DNA of 52,860 bases from JBAYNW01 sp041678605 (GTDB taxonomy: Bacteria; Cyanobacteriota; Vampirovibrionia; Gastranaerophilales; Gastranaerophilaceae): contig JBAYNW010000012.1 in the NCBI GenBank assembly GCA_041678605.1, positions 1 to 52,860 of the forward strand. The letters are read 5' to 3'. The notes beneath the pieces were generated by a model, which saw nothing but the letters and a program-made list of their open reading frames with translations, did no database searches and had not been told where the DNA came from. Positions within the stretch are counted from its first letter, which is position 1. Each line of letters starts with the position of its first letter. Shown here piece by piece: positions 7,155 through 16,251 of this stretch. A program made the position numbers and the translations under genes.

Positions 7155-8762
7155 ATGGGCAAAATTAATACAAAACCTGAAACGGAAGAATTAAGGAAAA
7201 TTAACCAAATATATCAAAAGGGAGATGTGCAAAAGGCGATTGAACTTTGTCAAATCGGGTTGCAAAAAGATCCGACAAATGCCGATTTGCATGTTCGTCT
7301 GGGAGATTTATATTTGGCATGGCATTTGGATATTTACAATTCCGCACAATATATAGACGAAGCAATAACCGAATATCAGCGTTCACTGGAAACTTACATA
7401 GATTCTGCGGAAATTTATTTTAAAATAGGACAGGCCCATTTTTTTAAAGGCGATTTGGATAGAGCTATTAATTATCTTGACATGGCGGTTAAAAAGGATG
7501 AAAAATTCAGCAAGGCATATTATCTTTTAGCAGAAACTTATACAAAAAAAGCGAGATTTTCGGATGCCGCCGCCTATGCGAAAAAATCCATAAAACTTAA
7601 GCCTTTCAGAAATTCATGTGCCCATTTTCTGCTTCACAATTTATATAAATTGTCAGCCTTCAGAAATTTAAAAGTTTCCCTGAAAAGCAAGTTTGAACTG
7701 GTGCTTTCAGTCTTGACTCTGCCTTTTGATGCTCAAGCGATGAAAAATGTTTTTCGCACCATTTCTTATTTGAAATTTATGCCGATTTTAATGAAGGGTT
7801 ATTATCAAATTCAAACCAAAGGAATTTCTCAGGCGATAGATGTTTATATTCAGGCGATTGAAGAGGCTCCGGGATTTGTGCCTTTGTACTGCCTTTTGGG
7901 CGATATTTACCGTTCAGTGGGACAATTCGACGATGCGATAACCGAATACAAAACTGCAATTTGGCTGGACAGTTTAAATATTCCGGCTTACAGGCATTTA
8001 TGCCAAACTTACGAAGAACAGGGCGATTATGACAGTGCGATAGACGTTTATAAAAAATTAATTGCAATATTGCCGACTATACCTGAATTTCACTCTAATT
8101 TAGCAAATATTTATTACTTGAAAGGCGACATAAAAGAAGCGGTTTCCCATTATCAGGCAGCAATTACGCTAAACCCGAGCAAGCAGTGGACAAGCATTAT
8201 TTCCCAAACTTTGGGTTATGTACACCAGCAAAACAATCAGGATTTGGATGCCGCTATAAGTGCTTATCAAAGTGCATATCTGTTGACTCCTGAGGATATT
8301 GATATTTATATAAATTTAGGCAGTGCGTTTTATGACAAAGAAGATTACGATAATGCCCTTACCGTTTATCGAAGTGCTTTGGAATTAGACCCGACTAACG
8401 CCAAAATCCACTGTAATTTGGGATTTTTATACTGGGGCAAAGGCGATACTGACGAGGCAATTAAGGAATATGAACTGGCAATAGAATATGATAAGACTTA
8501 CGATATAGCCTATAACAATTTAGGGGTAATTTATCTTGATGATTTGGGCAGAGTTCAAAAAGCAATCGAACTTTTCACCAAATCTATTGAATATAATCCC
8601 AATTACGCTCTGGCTCATTTTAATTTAGCAAGAGCAATAACAATAAAGGGCGATAAAGTTGAAGCGGCAAAATTGTACCAAATAGCACAGGATATTAACA
8701 AAATTACCAACGAAATGGACCCGCAGGATATTACTGATAAAATTAGTGATTTATTCCAGTAG
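7155..8762 (+). CDS. Tetratricopeptide (TPR) repeat protein
   Basis: 535 residues made almost entirely of 34-residue TPR units (for example LGDIYRSVGQFDDAITEYKTAI, LGFLYWGKGDTDEAIKEYELAI and LGVIYLDDLGRVQKAIELFTKSI). A less regular stretch at about 170-215 may be a linker. There is no signal peptide or membrane segment, so it is likely a cytoplasmic scaffold for protein-protein contacts. No enzymatic domain was found and its partner is unknown. The stop codon lies in a small hairpin (AGTAGT/ACTACT). The next gene has its own promoter 20 bp later. Confidence 0.9.
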   Translation: MGKINTKPETEELRKINQIYQKGDVQKAIELCQIGLQKDPTNADLHVRLGDLYLAWHLDIYNSAQYIDEAITEYQRSLETYIDSAEIYFKIGQAHFFKGDLDRAINYLDMAVKKDEKFSKAYYLLAETYTKKARFSDAAAYAKKSIKLKPFRNSCAHFLLHNLYKLSAFRNLKVSLKSKFELVLSVLTLPFDAQAMKNVFRTISYLKFMPILMKGYYQIQTKGISQAIDVYIQAIEEAPGFVPLYCLLGDIYRSVGQFDDAITEYKTAIWLDSLNIPAYRHLCQTYEEQGDYDSAIDVYKKLIAILPTIPEFHSNLANIYYLKGDIKEAVSHYQAAITLNPSKQWTSIISQTLGYVHQQNNQDLDAAISAYQSAYLLTPEDIDIYINLGSAFYDKEDYDNALTVYRSALELDPTNAKIHCNLGFLYWGKGDTDEAIKEYELAIEYDKTYDIAYNNLGVIYLDDLGRVQKAIELFTKSIEYNPNYALAHFNLARAITIKGDKVEAAKLYQIAQDINKITNEMDPQDITDKISDLFQ

Positions 8763-8783
8763 TTTTTACTACTCTGTGGCTAA

Positions 8784-8812
8784 TTGCACAAATAAAAAGT
8801 TTATAATATAAT
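8784..8812 (+). promoter_or_regulatory. Promoter of the fdtA-like gene (leaderless geometry)
   Basis: TTGCAC (8784-8789), a 17-bp spacer and TATAAT (8807-8812), then 7 bp to the ATG at 8820. This is the clearest of the leaderless promoters in the window. Confidence 0.7.
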
Positions 8813-8819
8813 CGCTCGC

Positions 8820-9230
8820 ATGAGAAAATATAAGTTGATTGACCTTAAGACATTCGGCGACGAAAGGGGCTTTTTAACTCCCATTGAAGGGGCAAAAGAC
8901 ATTCCTTTCGAAATTAAACGTGTCTTTTTCATCCACGGAACAAAAGGGAAACAGTTTCTAAGAGGCAATCATGCCAACCGCAAAACGAAGTTCGTTCTGG
9001 TTATGCCGGCAGGTTCCTGTAAAATTAGAATATACAACGACAAAGGCACAGTGGAAGAAATTGTTGAACTGAATACTCCGAACAAAGGATTATATCTGGA
9101 AAATATGATTTTCAAAGAAATTTACGACTTTTCTGATGACGCCATAATGCTCGCTTTGGCAAGTGAACAATTTGATGCGGAAGAATATATAGACACTTAT
9201 GAAGAATTTTTGGAAGAAAATGATGATTGA
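8820..9230 (+). CDS. dTDP-4-keto-6-deoxyglucose 3,4-ketoisomerase-like cupin (FdtA/QdtA family)
   Basis: 136 residues, the length of WxcM-like/FdtA sugar isomerases. These convert a dTDP-4-keto-6-deoxy sugar to its 3-keto isomer for later amination. RGFLTPIE lies near the N terminus, RGNHANRKTK matches the conserved RGxHAHK active-site segment (with Asn for the second His), and the fold is a single cupin. The following aminotransferase gene overlaps its end, which matches known fdtA-fdtB pairs for 3-amino-3,6-dideoxyhexoses in surface glycans. The exact sugar cannot be deduced from sequence. Confidence 0.85.
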   Translation: MRKYKLIDLKTFGDERGFLTPIEGAKDIPFEIKRVFFIHGTKGKQFLRGNHANRKTKFVLVMPAGSCKIRIYNDKGTVEEIVELNTPNKGLYLENMIFKEIYDFSDDAIMLALASEQFDAEEYIDTYEEFLEENDD

Positions 9231-10308
9231 ATTTCTCGACTTACACAAAATAAACGAGCAGTACAGAGCAGAAATTGATGAAGCCATCAAAAGGGTTTTG
9301 GACGGCGGCAGGTATATCCTCGGGAAAGAGGGCGAAATTTTTTTCAAAAATTTCGCCTCATATTGCGGCTGTAAAAATTCTATAGGAGTTGCAAACGGCC
9401 TTGATGCCTTAAGATTGATAATAAAGGCATACGGGTTTAAAGACGGTGATGAGATAATTGTTCCCGCAAATACTTATATTGCATCGATTTTGGCGATTTC
9501 GGACAACGGATGCACGCCAGTTTTGGTTGAACCTGACATAAATACTTACAACATAAACCCCGACTTAATCGAAGAAAAAATTATGCCAAAAACAAAGGCT
9601 ATTATGGTTGTTCACCTTTACGGCCAGACGGTCGAGATGGAAAAAATTTGGGCGTTGGCTAAAAAATACGATTTAAAAATAATAGAAGATTCGGCTCAGG
9701 CTCACGGGAGTGTTTATCACGGCAAAAAAGCCGGAAATCTTGGCGATGCAAGCGGGTTTTCTTTTTATCCGTGCAAAAATCTGGGGTGCCTCGGCGATGG
9801 CGGGGCTATAACAACAAACGACGACAAATTGGCTCAAAAAATAAGAGCATTAAGAAATTACGGCTCGCATGTTAAGTATCAAAATCTTTATAAGGGTGTA
9901 AATTCAAGACTGGATGAAATTCAGGCTGCTATTTTGGACGTAAAGTTAAAATATTTGGATAAAGACAACGAAAAACGCAGAAAAGTCGCAAAATATTACA
10001 GAGAAAACATTAAAAACCCTGCGGTCATTTTGCCGTATGCAAAAGAGGAACTCTCTCATGTCTGGCATATTTTTGCCGTAAGGACAGCACAAAGGGAGGA
10101 GCTTCAAAAACATTTGGCGGATAATGGCGTCCAAACTCTTATTCACTACCCTATTCCACCGCACAAACAGGCAGCCTACAGTGAATGGGGCGATTTATCT
10201 TACCCGATAACGGAAAAGATCCACTCTGAGGTTCTTTCTCTGCCTATTTCTCCGGTTATGACGCGGGAAGAAGTTGAAAAAGTTGTCGGCATTGTAAACC
10301 TGTTTTAG
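9223..10308 (+). CDS. DegT/DnrJ/EryC1/StrS-family sugar aminotransferase (FdtB-like)
   Basis: 361 residues from the ATG at 9223, chosen because GGAAG ends 6 nt upstream. The ATG at 9220 and the in-frame ATG at 9199 are less likely. This PLP enzyme transaminates keto-sugar nucleotides. The PLP lysine is K185 in FYPCKNLGCLGDGGA. ANTYIAS and EDSAQAHG are the other cofactor-site motifs. It overlaps the isomerase gene by 8 bp, so the product of one is probably the substrate of the other, yielding a dTDP-3-amino sugar for a surface polysaccharide (inference). No other sugar genes flank it. Confidence 0.92.
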   Translation: MIEFLDLHKINEQYRAEIDEAIKRVLDGGRYILGKEGEIFFKNFASYCGCKNSIGVANGLDALRLIIKAYGFKDGDEIIVPANTYIASILAISDNGCTPVLVEPDINTYNINPDLIEEKIMPKTKAIMVVHLYGQTVEMEKIWALAKKYDLKIIEDSAQAHGSVYHGKKAGNLGDASGFSFYPCKNLGCLGDGGAITTNDDKLAQKIRALRNYGSHVKYQNLYKGVNSRLDEIQAAILDVKLKYLDKDNEKRRKVAKYYRENIKNPAVILPYAKEELSHVWHIFAVRTAQREELQKHLADNGVQTLIHYPIPPHKQAAYSEWGDLSYPITEKIHSEVLSLPISPVMTREEVEKVVGIVNLF

Positions 10309-10360
10309 TGTCAACGTAATCGGATATCTTTGGGGCAGCCCGCCAAAATTCCTTTTATAG

Positions 10361-10648
10361 TTATTTTTTAAGGCTAAACGCAACAATTTTAGAAACGTTC
10401 ACATGCAGCCAGTCGGCGGAACAAAAACTGGCTCCGTCACATTTGCAGCCAGATTCTCCGCATTTGCAAACATCTTTTAGCCGCCATATTTTAGCGTCGG
10501 TGAGGGTTAAAGTGCCGTCGTTTTTTTCACGTTCGCCTTCGCCGTAAAGCGTACCTAAAAATTTCAAATGATTTGTAATAATTGCAATCTGACTAATTCC
10601 GCACTTTTTGGAAAGGCTATAAATTTTTTTTACCATTTCTTTACACAT
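10361..10648 (-). CDS. Small cysteine-rich protein, unknown
   Basis: 95 residues from the ATG at 10648, chosen because AAGGAGG stands in front of it. A longer frame to 10672 lacks this. The N terminus is helical and basic. The second half carries a cysteine cluster (CKCGESGCKCDGASFC), suggesting bound metal. No known zinc-ribbon or metallothionein family was matched. It is convergent with the aminotransferase gene. Confidence 0.65.
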   Translation of the reverse strand: MCKEMVKKIYSLSKKCGISQIAIITNHLKFLGTLYGEGEREKNDGTLTLTDAKIWRLKDVCKCGESGCKCDGASFCSADWLHVNVSKIVAFSLKK

Positions 10649-10777
10649 AAAAAACCTCCTTATTTTCAACATGGATTATAAACGGAGGTTAAAAGTAATT
10701 AATTGCCTTAATTGCTAATTTTTATGAAGTTGTTAAACAAGCGGTCTTTATTACAATTCTTAACGATACATAAAAAC

Positions 10778-10806
10778 TTGTTCTTGCTACAATAAAAGTG
10801 TAAGAT
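10778..10806 (+). promoter_or_regulatory. Promoter candidate for the Ski2-like helicase
   Basis: TTGTTC (10778-10783), a 17-bp spacer and TAAGAT (10801-10806). The leader would be about 56 nt and contains a small GGGT/ACCC hairpin and an A/G-rich stretch just before the ATG. Confidence 0.45.
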
Positions 10807-10868
10807 ATAGGTATAGAGGAAATAAATAACAATTCGGGTTATTTTACCCAACAACAAAGAAAGAAAAG

Positions 10869-13160
10869 ATGTATACATTTCCATTTGAATTAGACGACTT
10901 CCAAAAAGAAGCATGTGAACATATCAGTAAAGGCAAAAGCGTTGTCGTATGTGCCCCAACCGGAGCGGGAAAAACAGTTATTGCAGAACACGCAATCCAT
11001 AAGGCTTTGCAAGAAGGACACAGAGTTTTTTATACAACCCCTTTAAAGGCGCTTTCCAACCAGAAATTCGGCGATTTTTCGCACAAATACGGAATAAATA
11101 ACGTCGGGCTTTTAACCGGTGATACTTCAATCAACCGTGATGCCCAAATCGTTATTATGACGACAGAAGTTTTCAGAAATATGCTGTATGGCACGAACTT
11201 CGGCTCTGTAACCGAAAACCTCAAGAATGTTAAATACATTATTTTAGATGAAGTTCATTATATGAATGACGAACAGCGTGGAACCGTTTGGGAAGAAAGC
11301 ATTATCTACTGTCCGACAAATATTCAGATTGTAGCACTTTCTGCCACGGTCGCAAACGCAGCACAGCTTACCGACTGGATAAACACCGTTCACTCTCGTA
11401 CGGAGCTTGTGAACACGGATTTTCGTCCTGTGCCTTTACGGTTTTATTACTTTGACAGCTCTCAGCCGACAACTGTTTTACCGCTTTTGACTCCGAGCGG
11501 GCAGCTTAATTCAAAAATCCGCCCTGAAAAAAGGGTGTTTCATCAGCGTAAACCCGCCCAAAGGAGCGTTGTAAAAGATGTTGTGAGGGCTTTGCATGAA
11601 AAAGACATGCTTCCGGCGATTTACTTTACGTTTTCACGAAAAAAATGTGATGAGCAGATGGAAAAATGTGCTTCGCTCGTACTCGTAACCCCTGATGAAC
11701 AAAAGCAGATTAAAAAAATTGTTGACGAATATTTGGCCGAAAACCCTTACCTGTACAAAAATAAGCATATTGAATACATTTTAAACGGTGTTGCATCCCA
11801 TCATGCCGGACTTTTGCCGGGCTGGAAGGTTTTGATTGAAAAATTATTTCAAAAAGGGCTTATTAAAGTTGTTTTTGCGACGGAAACACTTGCGGCGGGG
11901 ATTAACATGCCTGCACGCTCTACGGTTATAAGCTCGATCAGCAAAAGGACGGATACCGGACACAGAACACTTACCGCAAGTGAATTTTTGCAGATGTCAG
12001 GCCGTGCCGGACGCCGCGGGATGGACGAAGTCGGATATGTAACGGTTGTCGGAACATCTTTTCAGACGCCGGAGGAAGTCGCTGAACTTGTTTTGAGTGA
12101 TGCCAACCCGCTTGAGAGCAGATTTGCACCGAGTTATTCTATGGTTTTGAATTTGCTGCAAAGATTTTCGCTTGATGAGGCAAAGGAACTTATTTTAAAG
12201 AGTTTCGGATATTTCTCCGCAAACTCAAGATTAACGCCGATGCTGCACCAGCAGGAAGAAAATCAAAAAATGATTGATAATCTGGCAGGGTTCGCTTGCT
12301 ATCACAAATTAACAAATCAGGACTTGTTTGATTACAACAAAGTCCGTGGAATTTATGTTGAAGACAGAAGGATTTTCAAAACAATTCAAAAACAGGAAAG
12401 AAGCAAAAATCGTCCGCTAAGTCCTGAGGCGATTGCTTTGGGCAACAAAACAAGGGAAATGCTTAATAAAATGCATTCTTACCCGTGCGATACCTGCAAA
12501 TTATTTAAAAAGCACATGAAAGAAATTGAAGTGCTTGAAAGATATACGGTTAAACAGAAAAAACTTGTTAAAGATATTGAAAGAGAAAAGGATATTTTCT
12601 GGAATAAATTTTTGGCCCACCGGAGAGTTTTGGCCGACTTTGGGTATTTAAAAGACGATTATCCGACAGAAAAAGGGGTTATGACTTCTCAAATCCGTTC
12701 CGAGAATGAATTATTTTTGGCTGAAGTAATCTTATCACATGTTCTGGAAAACCTTACCCCCGCAGAACTTGCAAGTGTAATATGTGCAATTACGACAGAA
12801 GATTTAAGGGCGGAAATTTACCCTCAAATCCCAATTTCTCACGCGACGAGAAAAACTCTCAATCTGATAAAAAACATTAAAAGAAATATTGACAAAGCAC
12901 AAAAGGACAATGACATTGAAACACCTATGTACATTAACTCTTACTATTCATCAATGATTGAAATGTGGGTTAACGGAGCTGAATGGGACAGCATTATCGA
13001 ACAGGTTGAAATGGGCGAAGGTGACATTGTAAGAATTTTCAAACGCACAGTAGATGTTTTAAGACAGTTGTGTATAATATCAAATATCCCTGAAGCACTG
13101 GCTTTTACGGCACGAGAGGCGATTAAGGGAATTCTCCGTGAACCGATTGACGTGGATTAA
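10869..13160 (+). CDS. Ski2/Mtr4-like DExH-box RNA helicase (cyanobacterial/HelY type)
   Basis: 763 residues. Motif I APTGAGKT is at 29-36, DEVH at 127-130, SAT (motif III) at 158-160, and motif VI QMSGRAGRRG at 375-384. A long helical C-terminal part follows, including a YPCDTC segment and a DSHCT-like end. Eukaryotic Ski2 and Mtr4 feed RNA to the exosome. Bacterial homologues occur in Cyanobacteria and Actinobacteria (HelY), where the role is less clear. Its presence supports a cyanobacterial affinity. The stop codon abuts the stop of the convergent 13161 gene in TTAATTA with no intergenic base. Confidence 0.9.
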   Translation: MYTFPFELDDFQKEACEHISKGKSVVVCAPTGAGKTVIAEHAIHKALQEGHRVFYTTPLKALSNQKFGDFSHKYGINNVGLLTGDTSINRDAQIVIMTTEVFRNMLYGTNFGSVTENLKNVKYIILDEVHYMNDEQRGTVWEESIIYCPTNIQIVALSATVANAAQLTDWINTVHSRTELVNTDFRPVPLRFYYFDSSQPTTVLPLLTPSGQLNSKIRPEKRVFHQRKPAQRSVVKDVVRALHEKDMLPAIYFTFSRKKCDEQMEKCASLVLVTPDEQKQIKKIVDEYLAENPYLYKNKHIEYILNGVASHHAGLLPGWKVLIEKLFQKGLIKVVFATETLAAGINMPARSTVISSISKRTDTGHRTLTASEFLQMSGRAGRRGMDEVGYVTVVGTSFQTPEEVAELVLSDANPLESRFAPSYSMVLNLLQRFSLDEAKELILKSFGYFSANSRLTPMLHQQEENQKMIDNLAGFACYHKLTNQDLFDYNKVRGIYVEDRRIFKTIQKQERSKNRPLSPEAIALGNKTREMLNKMHSYPCDTCKLFKKHMKEIEVLERYTVKQKKLVKDIEREKDIFWNKFLAHRRVLADFGYLKDDYPTEKGVMTSQIRSENELFLAEVILSHVLENLTPAELASVICAITTEDLRAEIYPQIPISHATRKTLNLIKNIKRNIDKAQKDNDIETPMYINSYYSSMIEMWVNGAEWDSIIEQVEMGEGDIVRIFKRTVDVLRQLCIISNIPEALAFTAREAIKGILREPIDVD

Positions 13161-13676
13161 TTAGGCCGTGTAATCTATTTTAGGCGGGTTGTTTGAGTAA
13201 TTTTTTATATATTCCAAAATAGCCCCGCCGATTTCCTCGTTGGCAGGAGTCTGATTTGGATTGTTTGAATTTTGAATAAGCATTTTAACCAGCGGACCGA
13301 AAGCGTCAGGAACTTGCGTTTTGCGGTAAATTCCTGCCAAAAACGCCTGAATATTGGGCGATTTTGTTTCATTAAACCTCGCAAAAACAGGATACATCGC
13401 CGGAATACCCTTTACTCCGTTATCAATCATTCTGTCTACAATGTAAAGTGCCTCAACGATTTGTGCCTCATCTTGCGAAGTCTGCAAAACCTGCTTTAAA
13501 TAGGGCAAAGCCTGCTCTTTTTGTGAAACAAAATAATTAACCCTGTTCATATCAAAAAGGCAGTAATTTCTGCCTGAATTAGGCATTTGAACGCATTGCC
13601 TTAGGGCGGGATTACTATCCCGCCCTAAGGCCGGCTTGTAAGTATTTGTTTGTATGTTAATTGCCTGTACTGACAT
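13161..13676 (-). CDS. Helical-repeat protein of unknown function
   Basis: 171 residues. The N terminus is polar (YKPALGRDSNP). Residues 50-160 form paired helices with HEAT-like spacing (ALPYLKQVLQTSQDEAQIVEALYIVDRMI, then IPAMYPVFARFNETKSPNIQAFLAGIY). No catalytic motif is seen. AAGGGAAT lies ahead of the ATG. It follows the 13829 gene on the same strand; the spacer between them contains a G-quadruplex motif on the mRNA-sense strand. Confidence 0.65.
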   Translation of the reverse strand: MSVQAINIQTNTYKPALGRDSNPALRQCVQMPNSGRNYCLFDMNRVNYFVSQKEQALPYLKQVLQTSQDEAQIVEALYIVDRMIDNGVKGIPAMYPVFARFNETKSPNIQAFLAGIYRKTQVPDAFGPLVKMLIQNSNNPNQTPANEEIGGAILEYIKNYSNNPPKIDYTA

Positions 13677-13711
13677 GATTTATTCCCTTATGATGTCGGG
13701 CAAGTTTAAAT

Positions 13712-13736
13712 CCCCCCACCCCAAACCCTCGCCCCT
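13712..13736 (-). other. G-quadruplex motif in the spacer upstream of the 13161 gene
   Basis: The minus strand reads GGGGCGAGGG, TTT, GGGGTGGGGGG: four G-tracts with 1-3-nt loops. It lies 36-60 nt before the ATG at 13676, in the strand that would be mRNA. Confidence 0.6.
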
Positions 13737-13750
13737 CAAGGGGGGAGGGA
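13726..13750. repeat. C/G-rich inverted repeat
   Basis: CCCTCGCCCCT pairs with GGGGGGAGGG around a short loop. It overlaps the G4 motif, so hairpin and quadruplex would compete. It may be a terminator for the 13829 gene, but no T-run follows on the minus strand. Confidence 0.5.
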
Positions 13751-13790
13751 GCCAAACAAAAGCCCAACCTACTATTCTAAATTTTTATTA

Positions 13791-13831
13791 TTGAACTTAG
13801 TCACTTAATCACCTAATCACTTAGTCACTTA
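13791..13831. repeat. Module B, 8-bp tandem repeat overlapping a stop codon
   Basis: TTGAACTTAG, then TCACTTAATCACCTAATCAC and TTAGTCACTT: five degenerate 8-bp units. The last unit supplies the TAA stop of the 13829 gene. Confidence 0.65.
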
Positions 13832-15322
13832 TGAGTACACAAACGGCGGGCCGTTTTTCACTTCGTATAAAATATTTTCTGCAATTGTTTTAAGCTCAGT
13901 TTTTGGTTTCCCCTTTTGAAGTTGGGTGTAGAATTCTTCGCAAAGCGGGTCGATTGCCGCGTCTTTTTTGGCTTTGAAGTTTCTCAACTCTGTTGCAACC
14001 AGTCTTTGTTGAAGTTCAAATTCAGTTTGTGCGTTAATTTTTTTGACCTGAACATCTTTAACAGCTTCGCCAGCTGCTTTTCCGGCATAAGTAGCTGCTG
14101 TTAGAGTTGTAGTGCTTAAGAACAGCATTTTGAATTGGGGGTTGGCACTGTCAAGGATATAATTATATAGAAAAGCTTTGTAATCGCTGACAAACGAAAT
14201 GAAAGCAGCTTTTGGAACTCCGCTGCCTGCCATTGCCGGATCGGCCTTTGTTGTCGCTCCTCTGATTTCACAAATCAGACTATCCTTAAATGCCTTTTTT
14301 TCCTCTGGATTTGTCCAATTTAATTTGGATACATTCTCTTCAATTAATTCGGTACTACTGTCTATTTCTTTCAGCATAATTTTTAATTTTACTTTATCGG
14401 CTTCTTTCGTTTGTTCGCTAGATGCAGATACTATATCGCCTATTTTCCCCTTTTGCTTTTCAATAAAGGTTTCAACAAATTTCTTTCCGCTTCGCAAGTT
14501 TTTTAAAGATAAATAACCTAGTCCTATTATTGAACTTATTGTAAGTATGCCCATTGCAAAATACTTAAGCCCATTTACTTCCTCAGTATCCGAGGGGGGT
14601 TTTTTACCCAAAAATTTTAATTTGCTGTTAAATCTTTCGAAAACAGGTGGGGTTTTGGGCTTGGCAGATAAATAATCGCTGAATTCCCTTGCTTTATCTG
14701 CAAGCATACTTCTTATAATCTGAATTTTTCCGGAAAAAGATTGGGTTTCAACCGCAATTAAATTTTCCTGTAGATTTTTTTGGATGTCTGCTTCTCTCTT
14801 TTTTACCCATATTTCTTTGAATCCGTCTGTAAACATTTTTCCCATAAAGGCCATAGCTCCGAGGACGATTACTCCGGAAGCGGCAAGTAAAGTTTTCTTA
14901 TTGGGGCACTGTACGAGTTGATATAATCCCTGAAGTTCTTCTTTGGTAATTGATATATTTCTTGTTAAGTGGTCAATTCTTTCATTTGGTTTTATGTCTT
15001 TGTTCACTTCTGCACTTTTTTTCACTAAAGATGAACCGGCGGCAATAATTCCCATGACTCCGGCAGTAATTAAGCTCAGCGGCATAAGGCTCTTGTCTTT
15101 GACCTTTTTATTTTCCTTGAGTTTTTCAGGCATTCTTGCGTCATCTGAAATGACCATAGAATCGTATAATTCATTCATGCTGAGATTTTTCGGGTCTTTT
15201 ATCAATGAATTTACGACAAAACCTTCCTTTGTTAAATCTGCATTTTTCTTTTGAGATTCTGTAAGGTTTTTTCTTTTTTGATGCGTTACTTCCGCGTCTC
15301 TTATTTGGTTAACTGTCGGCAT
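13829..15322 (-). CDS. Multi-pass membrane protein, lineage-specific, unknown
   Basis: 497 residues, no family recognised. The first 75 residues are very polar (Lys, Asn, Glu). Hydrophobic segments lie near 79-99, 144-163, 253-273 and 396-418, with long charged helical regions between and a soluble C-terminal 80 residues. This resembles in style the two small membrane proteins at 2510-3918. Its stop codon falls within a tandem repeat (13791-13831), so the last residues may be repeat-derived. A palindromic repeat (15354-15440) lies upstream. Confidence 0.75.
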   Translation of the reverse strand: MPTVNQIRDAEVTHQKRKNLTESQKKNADLTKEGFVVNSLIKDPKNLSMNELYDSMVISDDARMPEKLKENKKVKDKSLMPLSLITAGVMGIIAAGSSLVKKSAEVNKDIKPNERIDHLTRNISITKEELQGLYQLVQCPNKKTLLAASGVIVLGAMAFMGKMFTDGFKEIWVKKREADIQKNLQENLIAVETQSFSGKIQIIRSMLADKAREFSDYLSAKPKTPPVFERFNSKLKFLGKKPPSDTEEVNGLKYFAMGILTISSIIGLGYLSLKNLRSGKKFVETFIEKQKGKIGDIVSASSEQTKEADKVKLKIMLKEIDSSTELIEENVSKLNWTNPEEKKAFKDSLICEIRGATTKADPAMAGSGVPKAAFISFVSDYKAFLYNYILDSANPQFKMLFLSTTTLTAATYAGKAAGEAVKDVQVKKINAQTEFELQQRLVATELRNFKAKKDAAIDPLCEEFYTQLQKGKPKTELKTIAENILYEVKNGPPFVYS

Positions 15323-15353
15323 TTATATGCTCCTTTTTCATTGATAAGTTTGT

Positions 15354-15440
15354 GTCATTGCGAGGAGGGAATTTATTCCCGACGCGGCAATCCAAGATTT
15401 TTTTTGGATTGCTTCGCTTACTTCGTTCGCTCTCAATGAC
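15354..15440. repeat. Palindromic intergenic repeat (CATTGCGAGG type), copy 1
   Basis: It starts GTCATTGCGAGG and ends CTCTCAATGAC, with inner arms GGCAATCCAA / TTGGATTGCTTCG. This 87-bp hairpin belongs to the widespread CATTGCGAG...GGATTGCTTCG type of dispersed palindrome. The second copy is at 28537-28672. Confidence 0.8.
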
Positions 15441-15463
15441 AGTTCTATGTCATTTTTACCTCT

Positions 15464-16075
15464 TTATTGCTGTTTTTTTGTTTCGATATCCTGTTCTATA
15501 AATGTTTCAAACAGGGATTTAAATTTCTTTCTAAAATTTTTGAATTTTTCTGATATTTTCTTTTCCGTCGCATTTTTTAATTCGCCAAAAACCGCGTTGA
15601 GCTTGTCTGTTATGTCTGCTAATTTTTCTTTTACAAAATTCATTGCCTTTTGGATTAAAATCGGGATATTTTTTAGCACATTTAATAAAGGTATCGCCAG
15701 TTTTGCCGCAAAGGCAAGCGTTTTTGACAATACTGTCGAAGTTGTCTGCGATTTTTGGACAAAATTTGTAAGTTTTTCCGCCAGAGCTGCAATTTTTTGG
15801 GCAATATTTTCCAATTTGCTTGCCGCATTTAAGGGTGTGTGCAATTGGCCCTGCATAGCAACATCTTTTTGTTGTTGTGCGAGTCTTTGAGCTTTTAGCA
15901 TTTGGCCTATCGCAAAACATTCATCCCAGCTCATTTCGCCGTTTGATTTCAGGTCGGTTTTTTTCGGACCGCCCCCGCCACCCATGCCGCTGCAAATTGG
16001 GCAGGCACCAGCCGGAAGCCCATGCGGGCATGTGCCTATTTTTGTTTTATGTGCAGGTAAAAGTGGTAAATTCAT
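15464..16075 (-). CDS. Helical protein with N-terminal CPHG/CPIC cysteine motif
   Basis: 203 residues from the ATG at 16075, which has AAGAGGAC about 9 nt upstream. An in-frame ATG at 16252 has no Shine-Dalgarno and would add 59 residues. Near the N terminus CPHGLPAGACPICSGMGGGG gives three cysteines (C-x8-C-x2-C) and a glycine run, perhaps a small metal-binding or anchoring motif. The remainder is long amphipathic helix with a more hydrophobic part at about 105-150. No function is known. It could be secreted or membrane-associated. Confidence 0.7.
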   Translation of the reverse strand: MNLPLLPAHKTKIGTCPHGLPAGACPICSGMGGGGGPKKTDLKSNGEMSWDECFAIGQMLKAQRLAQQQKDVAMQGQLHTPLNAASKLENIAQKIAALAEKLTNFVQKSQTTSTVLSKTLAFAAKLAIPLLNVLKNIPILIQKAMNFVKEKLADITDKLNAVFGELKNATEKKISEKFKNFRKKFKSLFETFIEQDIETKKQQ

Positions 16076-16251
16076 TAAAAAGTCCTCTTTACCGCTTCGA
16101 GAAATAAGTAAAAAAGACATATGAAAAATCTTTTGAACCCTAACTTTGCTCGAAGTTTGGTGTTTGTTTGGTATGACTATATAATAATCATTCGAAGGTT
16201 TTCCGGCTTTTACGGTTGCGGCACAGCTGGAGATATCCACTCCATTTCCCA

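Noticed and set aside
13158..13163. Zero-gap convergent stops in TTAATTA as a special element
   Set aside because: Several convergent pairs here overlap or nearly touch; this is ordinary gene packing.
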